Shown here: piece by piece, positions 1-8,730 of the stretch | How positions within the stretch are numbered: the first letter of the stretch is position 1 | Layout: each line of letters starts with the position of its first letter | Assembly (NCBI RefSeq): GCF_009796845.1 | Contig: NZ_CP047025.1 | Coordinates: 1,364,001-1,428,000 of the forward strand | From: Cobetia sp. L2A1 | GTDB taxonomy: Bacteria; Pseudomonadota; Gammaproteobacteria; Pseudomonadales; Halomonadaceae | Direction: 5' to 3' | DNA: 64,000 bases | Program-made: the position numbers and the translations under genes | The notes under the pieces: generated by a model | What the model saw: only the letters and a program-made list of their open reading frames with translations | The model's database searches: none | What the model was told of the DNA's origin: nothing

Positions 1-351
1 GGAGTAAGTATCACCAGGCCGCAACTGATAGCGATAGGGGCCACCAGAAGGCGCCCTCTCGCTGGCAGTGGGCACCAGAATGCGCTGGCCTACCTTGAGA
101 TCTCGAATCTTGACGCCGGGATTGAAGCGCGTCAGTCGCAACAAGGGGATATCGGCATCACGTGCGATCTTGCCCAGCGTATCGCCTTGCTGGATGGTGA
201 CCCACTGGCCTGCCGGTGAGCCTGAGTAGCTGCCTGTTGCACAGCCGCTAAGCCACAGTGACAGGCACACGAGCCCCAGCCAGCGAAGAGCGTCGCAGAG
301 AGAAGGGAATGTAAAAGCGCGATCACCGTCGTGGACGGTTTCAGTGTTCAT
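1..351 (-). CDS. LysM lipoprotein, C-terminus cut by window edge
   Basis: Predicted outer-envelope lipoprotein that binds peptidoglycan. The reading frame starts at the ATG at 351 and stays open to the window edge (117 codons seen). A hydrophobic stretch ends in a lipobox (L-S-G-C, Cys37). A LysM domain follows at about residues 49-93, with the QGDTLGKIA and VGQRILVP signatures, and a second similar module (YQLRPGDTY) begins near residue 105. It overlaps the 3' end of the upstream acyltransferase gene by 11 bp, so the two are translationally coupled. Whether a catalytic domain such as an M23 peptidase follows cannot be seen. Confidence 0.8.
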   Translation of the reverse strand, partial: MNTETVHDGDRAFTFPSLCDALRWLGLVCLSLWLSGCATGSYSGSPAGQWVTIQQGDTLGKIARDADIPLLRLTRFNPGVKIRDLKVGQRILVPTASERAPSGGPYRYQLRPGDTYS

Positions 352-1243
352 CAATGTCATTTCCTGCTCGTGACAATCGGGCATCCTTGTCCTTCCAGAC
401 CTGGTTGAGCCATTGCTGGAAGCGCTCGCGATAGGCGGCGTCCGCATGATAATTCCCGCTCAGCATCCAGGATTCCAGTGGACGCTGCACGATAGCGACG
501 CTGACATCGCCACCCTGTCCACACAGAAACTCCCAAAAACTGGCGCTAGCATAGCGATAATCGAGGGTAGCATCGAGAATGCCGGACAGTCGGTCGCCAA
601 GAATATTGATTACCTGAGCACTGCCCCCAGCACGCGGCCTGAGTAGCTGAGTGAACGGGCTTTGTTGCTCATCATGCTTTGTTGGCGTGAAGCGCGTGCC
701 TTCAACAAAGTTGAAGATTGCCATCGGGGCCTGACGTGCTCGCTCGCAGATACGGCGTGTTGCCTCGCGGTCACGGGCTGCCAGGCGCGGATTTCCTGCC
801 AGCCTTTCACGGCTATAGCGACGCATGAACGGAAATTCTAGCGCCCACCAGGCCAAACCAATCACCGGCACCCAAATCAGTTCTTGCTTAAGGAAGAATT
901 TGGGCATTGGCGTTCGACGATGCAGCGCGTATTGCAACACGAAAATATCGGTCCAACTACGGTGATTGGCAATCACCAACCACCAGCGCCGACGCGCCGT
1001 CCCGTCCTTCAACGCGTCAGGCACGCTGACATGCCAGCGCGGGCGTATCCAGGCATGAATCCACAGATTATTGGTGCCAATCCAGCCCATGGCGAGATAG
1101 TTCAACCCTTCCAGCAGGTGCAGCTGTAAGCGGCGTGAAGGGGCAATCAGCTTGATCAACGCCAACAGGTATAACGGCGTCGCCCAGAACAGAGTGTTGA
1201 TGATCAGAAATAGCAGGCTGATGACACCTCTGATACTCGACAT
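341..1243 (-). CDS. 1-acylglycerol-3-phosphate acyltransferase family (YihG/PlsC-like)
   Basis: Membrane acyltransferase of the PlsC superfamily, about 300 aa, expected to acylate lysophosphatidic acid or a related lipid at the inner membrane. It has an N-terminal membrane segment, the catalytic HX4D motif (NHRSWTDI, His94/Asp99) and the acceptor-binding EGTR motif (181-184, FVEGTRFT). These match the YihG/YihC-like branch. The ATG at 1243 is chosen because AAGGAG lies six bases before it; an upstream in-frame ATG at 1261 lacks this. It is followed with overlap by the LysM lipoprotein gene. Confidence 0.85.
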   Translation of the reverse strand: MSSIRGVISLLFLIINTLFWATPLYLLALIKLIAPSRRLQLHLLEGLNYLAMGWIGTNNLWIHAWIRPRWHVSVPDALKDGTARRRWWLVIANHRSWTDIFVLQYALHRRTPMPKFFLKQELIWVPVIGLAWWALEFPFMRRYSRERLAGNPRLAARDREATRRICERARQAPMAIFNFVEGTRFTPTKHDEQQSPFTQLLRPRAGGSAQVINILGDRLSGILDATLDYRYASASFWEFLCGQGGDVSVAIVQRPLESWMLSGNYHADAAYRERFQQWLNQVWKDKDARLSRAGNDIDEH

Positions 1244-1429
1244 GCATGACTCCTTCATCATATCGCGCCATCGTAATTCACCGGCGAGTGGAAGCCCACC
1301 CCGTAGCTACAGATGGGAGCAACGTATCGTTGCGTCCATTGAACGCACCGCAGGTCGAATGGTGGCTCTCTGCGCCGTGTGCTGTCATGTAGGTGCTGGC
1401 TATTTTGCCAGTCGATACGACATCGAGAA

Positions 1430-1452
1430 GGTCTGCTCATGATGAGCAGACC
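1430..1452. promoter_or_regulatory. perfect 11-bp inverted repeat upstream of nhaD
   Basis: Two perfect 11-bp arms (GGTCTGCTCAT and its complement) around a single central base, ending 59 bp before the nhaD start. No T-run follows, so it looks more like an operator for a dimeric regulator, or an RNA hairpin in the leader, than a terminator. The binding factor is unknown. Confidence 0.4.
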
Positions 1453-1511
1453 AGTTTACGCACTGCCAAATCGCGGTCGCGCAGGGCGACAACTCAGGGA
1501 GCAAGAGTGAC

Positions 1512-2819
1512 ATGTGGTTGCAGATATTATTAGTGGGGCTGGCGTTGGCTGCCTTCGTGCTGATCGCGATCGAAGATGTGATTCATCTTAACAAGGCCAA
1601 GACGACTCTGCTGCTGGGGACGTTTAGCTGGTTGCTGTTGTTCATCTTCGGACCGATGGCTTTGAAGGTAGACGACGTGGCGGAGGCGCTGAACGAAAAT
1701 CTGCTGGAGATCGCCACTCTATGGCTTTTCCTGATGGCCGCCATGACCTTTGTCGCGTACTTGAATGCCAAGGGTCTCATCGCCAATCTGATCTATCGTT
1801 TATTGCCCAAGCGGATTGGAGAGCGAGGGTTGCTCTATCTAACCGGCACTTTTGCTTTTGCCTTCTCATCGTTGGCGGACAACATCACTGCCACGTTGGT
1901 GTCGCTGACGCTTGTGCTGTCACTGGGATTGCCACCTAAAAAGACACTTCGCTTCGCGGTGCTCGCGGTGTTCGCGGTCAACTCTGGCGGTGTGGCGCTG
2001 ATTACCGGTGATGTGACCACTCTGATGATCTTCCTCGCGGAGAAGGTACGTATCAGTGAGTTGATGTTACTGGCGATACCGTCCTTCTTCAGCGTGATGC
2101 TGCTGGCGACGTTATTGTTGCCTGGTTTGGGCGGCGAAGTGACCTTGGCGCGTGAACCTCGCCAGACTCGTCGGATTGACCGCCTTGTCGCGTGGCTATT
2201 TCTGGCGACTATTCTCTCGACCCTCGGTCTCAACGTGTTATTCGGTATCCCGCCGTTGCTGACCTTTCTGTTTGGCATGTCGATCATGTTCCTTCTGGGA
2301 CACGTGGCCGAGCAGCGGAGCGACAATGAAGACCGCAGAATCCTTGATTATATTCGTATAATCGAATTTGATACGTTGCTGTTCTTCCTCGGTATCCTGC
2401 TCATGGTGGGGGCGCTGAAGGAGGCGCGTCTGTTGGAAGGGCTGGCACATCTCTATGAGATGATGCCTGCCATGCAGGCCAACTACCTGGTCGGTCTGTT
2501 GTCAGCCGTGGTTGATAACGTGCCGCTGACGGCAGCAGTGCTCAAGGCGGATGTCAGCATGAATGATGCTGAGTGGCTCGCGTTGACCTATGCCGCGGGT
2601 GTCGGAGGATCACTACTGGTAATTGGCTCTGCGGCAGGCGTGATAGCGCTGTCGAAGGTGCGCGAAGTCAGCTTCATGAGTTATCTGCGCTTTTTCCCTG
2701 CTTTGCTGCTGGCCTATAGCGTTGGCTACATGGGGGCATATTGGCTGGGAGGGCAGGTGACCAACACGCCGATGTCCATGCCGTTGTCGCTGGTATCTCT
2801 TCAGCAGCTCATCAGTTGA
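1512..2819 (+). CDS. nhaD: Na+/H+ antiporter NhaD
   Basis: Inner-membrane sodium/proton antiporter of the NhaD family (435 aa, a usual length), which expels Na+ or Li+ at alkaline pH and is common in marine and halophilic bacteria. The protein is almost entirely hydrophobic with many membrane spans. It carries family-like segments such as FSSLADNITATL, VNSGGVALITGDVTTLMI and SAVVDNVPLTAA, with the polar/acidic residues in membrane helices expected of ion-transporter superfamily members. It stands alone, with an inverted repeat about 60 bp upstream. A GAGCAAGAG stretch precedes the ATG. Confidence 0.92.
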   Translation: MWLQILLVGLALAAFVLIAIEDVIHLNKAKTTLLLGTFSWLLLFIFGPMALKVDDVAEALNENLLEIATLWLFLMAAMTFVAYLNAKGLIANLIYRLLPKRIGERGLLYLTGTFAFAFSSLADNITATLVSLTLVLSLGLPPKKTLRFAVLAVFAVNSGGVALITGDVTTLMIFLAEKVRISELMLLAIPSFFSVMLLATLLLPGLGGEVTLAREPRQTRRIDRLVAWLFLATILSTLGLNVLFGIPPLLTFLFGMSIMFLLGHVAEQRSDNEDRRILDYIRIIEFDTLLFFLGILLMVGALKEARLLEGLAHLYEMMPAMQANYLVGLLSAVVDNVPLTAAVLKADVSMNDAEWLALTYAAGVGGSLLVIGSAAGVIALSKVREVSFMSYLRFFPALLLAYSVGYMGAYWLGGQVTNTPMSMPLSLVSLQQLIS

Positions 2820-3107
2820 TATAGCAGTCTTGCCGCCGGTAGCAGAGCCGCGCGTAGCGCGGATGATGAGAAGAAAACGAGTGACTGCGGCATCCGGTGA
2901 TGGTTTTTTGATCAATTTGTTGTCAGTCGCCTGATATCGATGACAATACGTAGCTGTACAGAGATTCTTCACAGCCTTTTCCACAGCTTCTGTTGATAAC
3001 CTGGCTACGACGTTAGGCGTAGAAGATGTGGCGCATGCTTCGGCCAGATGAGGAGTGATCCTGTGGATAAATGCCAGGGTGTCTTGCGTCAGTAGAGATG
3101 GAAAAAC
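2820..3107. other. gene-free stretch with a cluster of DnaA-box-like 9-mers
   Basis: No credible gene. Three 9-mers resemble the DnaA box TTATCCACA: 2977-2985 (TTTTCCACA, one mismatch), 2991-2999 (reverse strand, TTATCAACA, one mismatch) and 3062-3070 (reverse strand, exact match). There is no dnaA, dnaN, gyrB or rpmH nearby, so this is not obviously oriC. It may titrate DnaA or be chance. Confidence 0.35.
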
Positions 3108-3131
3108 GCCCTCACCGTTTCTGGTGAGGGC
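3108..3131 (-). terminator. rho-independent terminator of the DUF1338-like gene
   Basis: GCCCTCACC hairpin with a short loop; on the minus strand it is followed by a T5 run. It lies 37 bp past the stop of the gene at 3168-3938. The A-rich/T-rich flanks suggest some bidirectional function. Confidence 0.75.
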
Positions 3132-3167
3132 ATTTATTGAGGCATGAGGCGAAAGCGCGTACTTACG

Positions 3168-3938
3168 TCACGCGCTTAGCTGGCAGAGCGTATACTCCGG
3201 CAGCAGCTGCTCTGCCGCACGCTGCCCCTGATCGTTACTTTCCGCTGCCAGCAGTGCGATACCTCCCAGTACCACCATGTGCTCATCACCGTCGGCAAAC
3301 ACCATGCGCTGTGCATGCGCTGGGTAATAGTGATACTGCAGCTTGGGGTTGATCGGCAATATCGCATGATGACGACCAGATTGCGGAGCCATGCCCTGCA
3401 TGAGCATCCCTTCGTTCACGGCTTCCAGTGTTTCACCGAGTTCATCGGCATTGAAGCCTACATGATGCAGGCGCGGGCCCATTACGGACAGCCACGCAGC
3501 CAGAGGGTTGGCTTCCAGCAAGCGTTCAAAGGTCGGCCAGTCGGGCATGTTCCAGGGACGACAAGGGGCCAGCAGATTCTGCCCCTTGCAGTCGTCGCGA
3601 TGGCTCTGGCTGATCAGGCGCTTGAGAAGATCACGATGCAGGGGAGGCAGGCTATTGGCTTGCAACTCGGCCAGCATCACTGCTGTTCCCCCATCCGGGG
3701 GGAGCAGCAGATCTACCAGAAGCCCACGGTCTGCCATCGCATACTGCTTGATGCGGCGATACCCCTGGTGGTAGAGGCTCGGGAGCAGTTTTTCGCTACG
3801 GAACGGACCCTGATCAAGCGTCAGGAACATCAGGTACTCGGGCTTGATGGCGTCTGGCCAGATATCCAGCGCGCCGATATCCGGGTGACGATGGACGAAG
3901 TCCAGCCATAGCTGCTGTTGAAATTCCTCGCGTTGCAT
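3168..3938 (-). CDS. uncharacterised protein, possibly DUF1338/HglS-like
   Basis: A 256-aa soluble protein. Two stretches recall the DUF1338 (2-oxoadipate dioxygenase/decarboxylase-like, vicinal oxygen chelate) family: LYHQGYRRIKQYAMADRGLL followed by a PPDGG...AEL segment, and PLAAWLSVMGPRLHHVGFNAD, where the HH pair could be a metal-binding position. The overall match is weak and the usual glutamate ligand cannot be placed with confidence. AAGGAG-like sequence (GGAGGC) precedes the ATG at 3938. It is a single gene with its own terminator. Treat the family as a suggestion. Confidence 0.55.
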   Translation of the reverse strand: MQREEFQQQLWLDFVHRHPDIGALDIWPDAIKPEYLMFLTLDQGPFRSEKLLPSLYHQGYRRIKQYAMADRGLLVDLLLPPDGGTAVMLAELQANSLPPLHRDLLKRLISQSHRDDCKGQNLLAPCRPWNMPDWPTFERLLEANPLAAWLSVMGPRLHHVGFNADELGETLEAVNEGMLMQGMAPQSGRHHAILPINPKLQYHYYPAHAQRMVFADGDEHMVVLGGIALLAAESNDQGQRAAEQLLPEYTLCQLSA

Positions 3939-4055
3939 GAAGCCTCCTTGAGCGGGCCGTAGGAACCCTGTGCTGGATGCGATTATAGGGAGTTGTTCGA
4001 AAGGCCATTCAACGGCTTTATCCGATTTTTTGAGACATACGAGCGGAGTGTGAAA

Positions 4056-4955
4056 ATGCCAGTGCTGGTGGCGTATTGCGTGGTTCTCATGGTGTGGTCG
4101 ACGACACCGCTGGCGATTTCCTGGAGTGCTTCCGGCTGGCTTCCTGCATGGTCCGCGATGGGCAGAATGTTAATTGCCGCATGCATCGGTTACCCATTGT
4201 TACGCATGTTGGGGCTGAAAATGGATCTCTCGAGGGCTGCCATACGCAGTTATGTCAGAGCCGCTCTGGGTATCTGGGGAGGAATGTACTTCGCCTATAT
4301 CGCAGCGGCTTGGTTACCAAGCGGTATCATGTCGTTACTGTTTGGACTGGCACCTCTACTATCGGGACTTTATGCACGCTGGTGGTTGAAAAGTGCGCCA
4401 CTTGACAAGCTGCAGTGGTTGGGGTTTGCGTTGGCTCTTGGTGGACTGGGTATTGCCGTCTCGGATTCACTGGCCCTTCCACCGGGTAGCTGGAAGGGGG
4501 TGTTGATCATGTTGTTGGCGGTCAATTGCTTCGCCGCCTCAGGAGTACTGGTGCAAAAGGAGCGAGCGGGACTGCATCCTCTGGTGCAGACGGAAGGTGC
4601 CTTGCTGGTATCGCTGCCGCTGTATCTTGTCTGTGGCTTGATCGTCGATGGCATTCCAGAGGCATTACCGGTAGGGCGCCCGTTGGCTGCGATTCTCTAT
4701 CTCGGCGTATTCGGCTCGTTGATCGGTTACCTGTGCTATTACTTCGTGCTTTCACGCCTGTCGGCCAGTACCGTTGCCTTGGCCACCTTGATCACGCCGA
4801 TCTTTGCCATGAGTCTTGGCGCTGCGCTCAATGGTGAGGTTGTATCCAGTCGCGTTCTGTTGGGGGCGCTGTTCATCGTGGTGGGGCTGTGTGGCTATCT
4901 CTTTGGGCCACACTGGCGTGCCCGTCTCCAGGGCGGACGCGTAAGGCGTCATTGA
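4056..4955 (+). CDS. EamA/DMT-superfamily permease
   Basis: Inner-membrane transporter of the drug/metabolite (EamA) family, 299 aa, with about ten hydrophobic spans arranged as two EamA repeats (roughly residues 5-130 and 145-285). The second half contains the typical YLGVFGSLIGYLCYYFVLSRL and TLITPIFAMSLGAALNGE segments. The substrate is unknown; metabolite or amino-acid export is usual for the family. The ATG at 4056 has GGAG seven bases upstream, whereas an in-frame ATG at 3993 would add a non-hydrophobic tail of doubtful value. It is convergent with the Kef-type antiporter. Confidence 0.85.
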   Translation: MPVLVAYCVVLMVWSTTPLAISWSASGWLPAWSAMGRMLIAACIGYPLLRMLGLKMDLSRAAIRSYVRAALGIWGGMYFAYIAAAWLPSGIMSLLFGLAPLLSGLYARWWLKSAPLDKLQWLGFALALGGLGIAVSDSLALPPGSWKGVLIMLLAVNCFAASGVLVQKERAGLHPLVQTEGALLVSLPLYLVCGLIVDGIPEALPVGRPLAAILYLGVFGSLIGYLCYYFVLSRLSASTVALATLITPIFAMSLGAALNGEVVSSRVLLGALFIVVGLCGYLFGPHWRARLQGGRVRRH

Positions 4956-4960
4956 AAGAT

Positions 4961-5008
4961 CCCGCCAACAAGAAGGCCGCCCCATGGGGCGGCCTTCTTG
5001 TTGGCGGG
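4961..5008. terminator. 23-bp perfect hairpin between convergent genes
   Basis: Arms 4961-4983 and 4986-5008 are exact complements. They sit between the stops of the DMT permease (+) and the Kef antiporter (-). There is no clear U-run on either strand, but the stem is long and GC-rich, so it probably acts as a shared terminator or mRNA 3'-end stabiliser. Confidence 0.6.
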
Positions 5009-5032
5009 GCGTCAGCGTGTCAAGTGCAAGGC

Positions 5033-6787
5033 TCAAGACTTCGTCTGGAACAGTCGCTTGAGCTCTTCCATGCCCGATTTCGCACTCGTGACCAGCGCTT
5101 CAGGATCATAGCGATTCTCGAAATCACTCTGGAGCATCGAGTCGTCCATCTCACGGAAGGCACGAACCACTTCCGTGGCACGTGTGCTGGGATACCCCAT
5201 GGCAACCAGCAGCTCGCTACCCATTTCCAGGCTGCTGGCATAGGTCTCACGAATGATGTGTTCCACGCCAAGCTCCATCAGCTCCCAGGCGTGAAGACGG
5301 TTACGTGCTCGCACGTACAACTTGAGGTGGGGAAACTGCTGGCGAACGGTACGCACGATATTCGTGGTGGTGGCTGCATCATCTACCGCAACCAGCATGA
5401 TCTGGGCGTGTTCTGCGCCTGCCGCCCGCAGGAGTTCCGTCCGGCTCGCGTCAGCATAATAGATACGTGAACCGAACTGGCGAACGAACTCGACCTGCGC
5501 AATGTTGGGATCCAGCGCGGTGAAATTGATGCCCTGTGTCTTGAGTATGCGGGCGCTCATCTGTCCGAAACGCCCGAAGCCGGCGATGAGGACCGGCGGT
5601 GTTTCTTCGCCGAAGTCTTCATCAAAGGGACGTTTGGCTTCGCGAGCTGCGCCGAGCTTGCGAGCATAACGATACAGGAAGGGGGTGGCGGCCATGGAGA
5701 GCGTGACGGCACTGATGACCAGGCTGGTGAGTGTCTGATCAAAGATACCCGCTGCCATGCCTGCGGTCAGCAGAACGAAATCGAACTCTCCTCCCTGAGC
5801 CAATACCGCGGCCAATGGCAGCGCCTCGGAGAGTTTGAGGCGCGCGACACGCCCCACCAGAGTGATTACCAATATCTTGCCGACCATCAGTGCGAGTGTC
5901 AGACCCAGGACTGTCAGCGGACGTTCCATGACCAGTGAAATGTCCACTGACATGCCGACTGCCATGAAGAAGAGACCCAGCAGCAGGCCCTTGAAGGGGT
6001 CGATATTGGCTTCCAGTTCATGGCGATAGACGGTGTCGGCCAGCAGGACACCGGCAAGGAAAGCCCCTAGTGCCATGGAAAGCCCCACCCACTCCATCAG
6101 CAACGCGGTACCGATGACCACCAACAGGGCAGCGGCGGTGAAGATCTCATGGATTTCGCTACGGGCGACCATCTTCAGCAAGCGCGGTACGACGAAACGC
6201 CCCACGATGATGACGGCAGCGATCATGCCAATACCCTTGACCACATCTAGCCATCCGGTGCCGGTTGACGTGTCGAAGTTATCGGAAAATAGCGGGAGAA
6301 GGGCCAGGAGCGGTATGACGGCCAGGTCCTGAAAGAGCAGGATGGCAAACGTCGATTGTCCATGTGGTGTTGCCAGCTGTTGATTCTCACTCAGCACCTG
6401 CAGGGCAAAGGCCGTGGAGGAGAGTGCGAGAATGAGGCCCAGCAGCGCGGCTGCCGAAAGCGAGAGACCCAACCACAGGCCAACCGGCGTCAGCAGGGCG
6501 CCACACAGGAGCATCTGTGCGGTACCCAGGCCTGCAAGCTTCAAACGCATGTCCCATAGTCGCTTGGGCTCGAGTTCCAGTCCGATCATGAACAGCAGCA
6601 TGACCACGCCAAACTCTGCAAAGTGCAATACTTCGGTGGGTTCCGAGATGAAACCGATTGCGGAGGGCCCCAGCACGACCCCGATGGCGAGATATCCCAG
6701 GATGGATCCCAGGCCGAGACGCTGAAACAGCGGTACGGCCACGACTGCACAGCCCAGCAGTACGGCTCCTTCCATCAACATGTTCAT
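5033..6787 (-). CDS. CPA2-family cation/proton antiporter (KefB/KefC-type)
   Basis: Inner-membrane K+(or Na+)/H+ antiporter, 584 aa. The N-terminal 370 residues form the CPA2 exchanger domain (LGYLAIGVVLGP, SSTAFALQVL, FLAGVLLADT, QGGEFDFVLLTAG). A cytoplasmic TrkA-N/RCK domain follows from about residue 400, with the Rossmann GFGRFG loop at 403-408, as in glutathione-gated KefB/KefC. No KefF/KefG ancillary oxidoreductase gene is adjacent. The start at 6787 is preceded by AAGGAAG at good spacing; a longer frame begins at 6871 but its first 28 residues are not hydrophobic. Confidence 0.88.
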   Translation of the reverse strand: MNMLMEGAVLLGCAVVAVPLFQRLGLGSILGYLAIGVVLGPSAIGFISEPTEVLHFAEFGVVMLLFMIGLELEPKRLWDMRLKLAGLGTAQMLLCGALLTPVGLWLGLSLSAAALLGLILALSSTAFALQVLSENQQLATPHGQSTFAILLFQDLAVIPLLALLPLFSDNFDTSTGTGWLDVVKGIGMIAAVIIVGRFVVPRLLKMVARSEIHEIFTAAALLVVIGTALLMEWVGLSMALGAFLAGVLLADTVYRHELEANIDPFKGLLLGLFFMAVGMSVDISLVMERPLTVLGLTLALMVGKILVITLVGRVARLKLSEALPLAAVLAQGGEFDFVLLTAGMAAGIFDQTLTSLVISAVTLSMAATPFLYRYARKLGAAREAKRPFDEDFGEETPPVLIAGFGRFGQMSARILKTQGINFTALDPNIAQVEFVRQFGSRIYYADASRTELLRAAGAEHAQIMLVAVDDAATTTNIVRTVRQQFPHLKLYVRARNRLHAWELMELGVEHIIRETYASSLEMGSELLVAMGYPSTRATEVVRAFREMDDSMLQSDFENRYDPEALVTSAKSGMEELKRLFQTKS

Positions 6788-6918
6788 GCTTGCTTCCTTG
6801 TCCTTCGGTCCGTCAGAAGCCGTGAATTGTCGCCGCCCTCCAACGGTGCCGCAAGCGATATACCGGTTCATTTAGCGAGAGTCACCGGTTCGATAGCCTG
6901 AAGGTTGCCGTCATGGGC

Positions 6919-6948
6919 AAAAAAAAGCCCCCGCATGATGCGGGGGCT
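6919..6948 (-). terminator. rho-independent terminator of grxA
   Basis: AGCCCCCGCAT stem (6926-6948) followed on the minus strand by a T8 run; 46 bp past the grxA stop. Classic form. Confidence 0.9.
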
Positions 6949-6993
6949 CTAGAAGCTGCCTTGTAATAGATACCCAAGGCCAGGAGTGGCGTA

Positions 6994-7260
6994 TCAGCCC
7001 TGCGGCATCAGCGCTTCGTCCTGCACATACTGATTGAACTCGGTGAAGCCGCCAATGTGGTTCTGATCGACAAAGATTTGCGGCACGGTATCGACCGGCT
7101 TGCCGATGGTCTTTTCCATGTCAGCCTTGCTGATGCCTTCGGCATGGATGTCGATGTAGCGATAGTCGAAGTCATCGCGCTTGGCGGTGAGTTCTTCAGC
7201 GAGGTCCTTGGCGCGGACACAGAAAGGGCAACCCGGACGACCAAAAATGACTGCAAGCAT
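6994..7260 (-). CDS. grxA: glutaredoxin 1 (GrxA)
   Basis: Cytoplasmic glutathione-dependent thiol-disulfide oxidoreductase, 88 aa, which reduces ribonucleotide reductase and other protein disulfides. It has the dithiol active site CPFC at 11-14 and the cis-proline segment TVPQIFVDQ followed by HIGG. It matches E. coli GrxA closely along its length (VIFGRxGCPxCVRAKDLAE). AGGAG precedes the ATG. It is a single gene with a strong terminator. Confidence 0.93.
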   Translation of the reverse strand: MLAVIFGRPGCPFCVRAKDLAEELTAKRDDFDYRYIDIHAEGISKADMEKTIGKPVDTVPQIFVDQNHIGGFTEFNQYVQDEALMPQG

Positions 7261-7354
7261 GATGTTCTCCTGAATATCTCAGCACGGGTTAACGTGACTG
7301 GAAAAGAGTTTCCGGCATGGCCGGTGAATGATTCGTTGGTCGCTATTGTGCTTC

Positions 7355-7386
7355 AGCATCGCTTAGTTTGCCAATTGAGCGATGCT
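7355..7386 (-). terminator. hairpin downstream of yeiH
   Basis: Near-perfect 11-bp inverted repeat (AGCATCGCTTA arms, one G-U pair), about 95 bp beyond the yeiH stop. There is no U-run, so its role as a terminator is uncertain. Confidence 0.35.
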
Positions 7387-7479
7387 ACCGCAGCGATTGC
7401 GGCAATCAATCACCTGCCTCATCCGTTGCCTGTATCGTCTGTAAATCAATTGCTCGATCTGGTGGTACCAGTGTGCGTG

Positions 7480-8538
7480 TCAGCCTTGGCCCATCAACAG
7501 CAGGTTGGCACCAAAGCCACCAACTACCAGCAGGACGAACAGGATCAAGGCCAGCAGAAAGGGCTTCATACCCAGTGAGCGCAGACGATCGATGCGCGTC
7601 TCAACCCCGAGGCCGGCCATGGCCATGGTGAGGGCAACGCTGCCGACGACGGTCAGGCTGGAGTGAACTGCTGCCGGGATCTCACCTGTGCTGTTGATGC
7701 CAGCCATGGCAATGAAGCCGAGCGCGAACCAGGGGATGGTCATGCTGCCGCCGGATTCACGCTCATCGCCTTCGGTGCGGGCTCGCATGGCCCACAGCTT
7801 CGGCAGTAGCAGCAGGAAGGGTACCAGCATCATCACACGCATCAGTTTGACGATCAGTGCATTGGCCAGTGCGTCCGGCCCGACGGCTTCACCGGCCGCC
7901 ACAACCTGTGCGACTTCGTGGATGGTAGAGCCGATATAGATGCCGAACAGGCCTTCATGCATTCCGCTCAGAGGGTAGAGCAGCGGATAGACGAGCATGG
8001 CCAGTGAGCCGAACAGCACGACGGTGGCGACGGCCATGGCAGTGGCGGCCGGACGCGCCTTGATCATGGATTCGGTCGCCAGTACCGCGGCTGCGCCACA
8101 GATGGCAGAGCCTGCGCTGGTCAGAAGTGCGGTATCACGATCCAGACCCAACCAGCGAGTGCCCACGAAGTAGCCGGTGCTCATGACGGCAGTGATCACG
8201 ATCACGTCGAGGAAGACCACGCTCCAGCCCAGGCCAAGAATCTGCTGCAGCGTGATGGAAAGGCCGAACAGGATGATCCCCAGGCGCAGCAGCTTCTTGG
8301 TGGCCATGTGCAGGCCCGGCGCCAATGCCTGGGCATGGCGGCTGGTGATGGGCAGGTTGCCGACCACGATGCCGCACAGCAGCGCGAAGACCAGCGGACT
8401 GACGCCCGTTGACGCCAGGGCCGGAATGGAATGCAGGGCAAGACCCACCAGTGTCAGGCCGCCGCAAAGGGCGAGCCCGGGAACCATGCGTCGAAGACGC
8501 TCAGCGGTCGCGGGGGCATTCAGGGTCTGTGCTTGCAT
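7480..8538 (-). CDS. yeiH: YeiH-family putative sulfate exporter/transporter
   Basis: Polytopic inner-membrane protein of the YeiH (PSE/UPF0324) family, 352 aa. Family-type segments include LLRLGIILFGLSITLQQILG, SAGSAICGAAAVLATE and GIYIGSTIHEVAQVVAAG. The substrate is not firmly known; the family is annotated as a putative sulfate or sulfite exporter. AAGGAG sits seven bases before the ATG at 8538. It is divergent from a YeiE-type LysR regulator, the same pairing seen in enterobacteria, which supports control by that regulator. Confidence 0.88.
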   Translation of the reverse strand: MQAQTLNAPATAERLRRMVPGLALCGGLTLVGLALHSIPALASTGVSPLVFALLCGIVVGNLPITSRHAQALAPGLHMATKKLLRLGIILFGLSITLQQILGLGWSVVFLDVIVITAVMSTGYFVGTRWLGLDRDTALLTSAGSAICGAAAVLATESMIKARPAATAMAVATVVLFGSLAMLVYPLLYPLSGMHEGLFGIYIGSTIHEVAQVVAAGEAVGPDALANALIVKLMRVMMLVPFLLLLPKLWAMRARTEGDERESGGSMTIPWFALGFIAMAGINSTGEIPAAVHSSLTVVGSVALTMAMAGLGVETRIDRLRSLGMKPFLLALILFVLLVVGGFGANLLLMGQG

Positions 8539-8730
8539 GTACCTTCTCCTTTGGATAGCCGTCCTGTCATCAACGGGCAGTCGGTGCAATGAGCTGCCTC
8601 GCCATTCCGTGCTCGCTGCTTGCTTCTTGGTGTTCAGTGCTTAGTGCTTCTGGTTTGATGATTAGTCTATTGCGGAATATTATCTTATGGTTAGTCGATT
8701 ATTCTTTTACTACTTACCGGAAAAACCGAT
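8539..8730. promoter_or_regulatory. yeiH-yeiE divergent control region
   Basis: 192-bp space between divergently transcribed yeiH and the LysR regulator. The AT-rich part (about 8655-8710) contains the near-repeats GATTAGTC and TTAGTCGAT, plausible LysR-type contact sites. No individual operator can be fixed by eye. Confidence 0.4.

Noticed and set aside
2977..3070. DnaA-box cluster as the chromosomal origin
   Set aside because: No dnaA, dnaN, gyrB, rpmH, gidA or AT-rich unwinding repeats nearby; kept only as a weak binding cluster.
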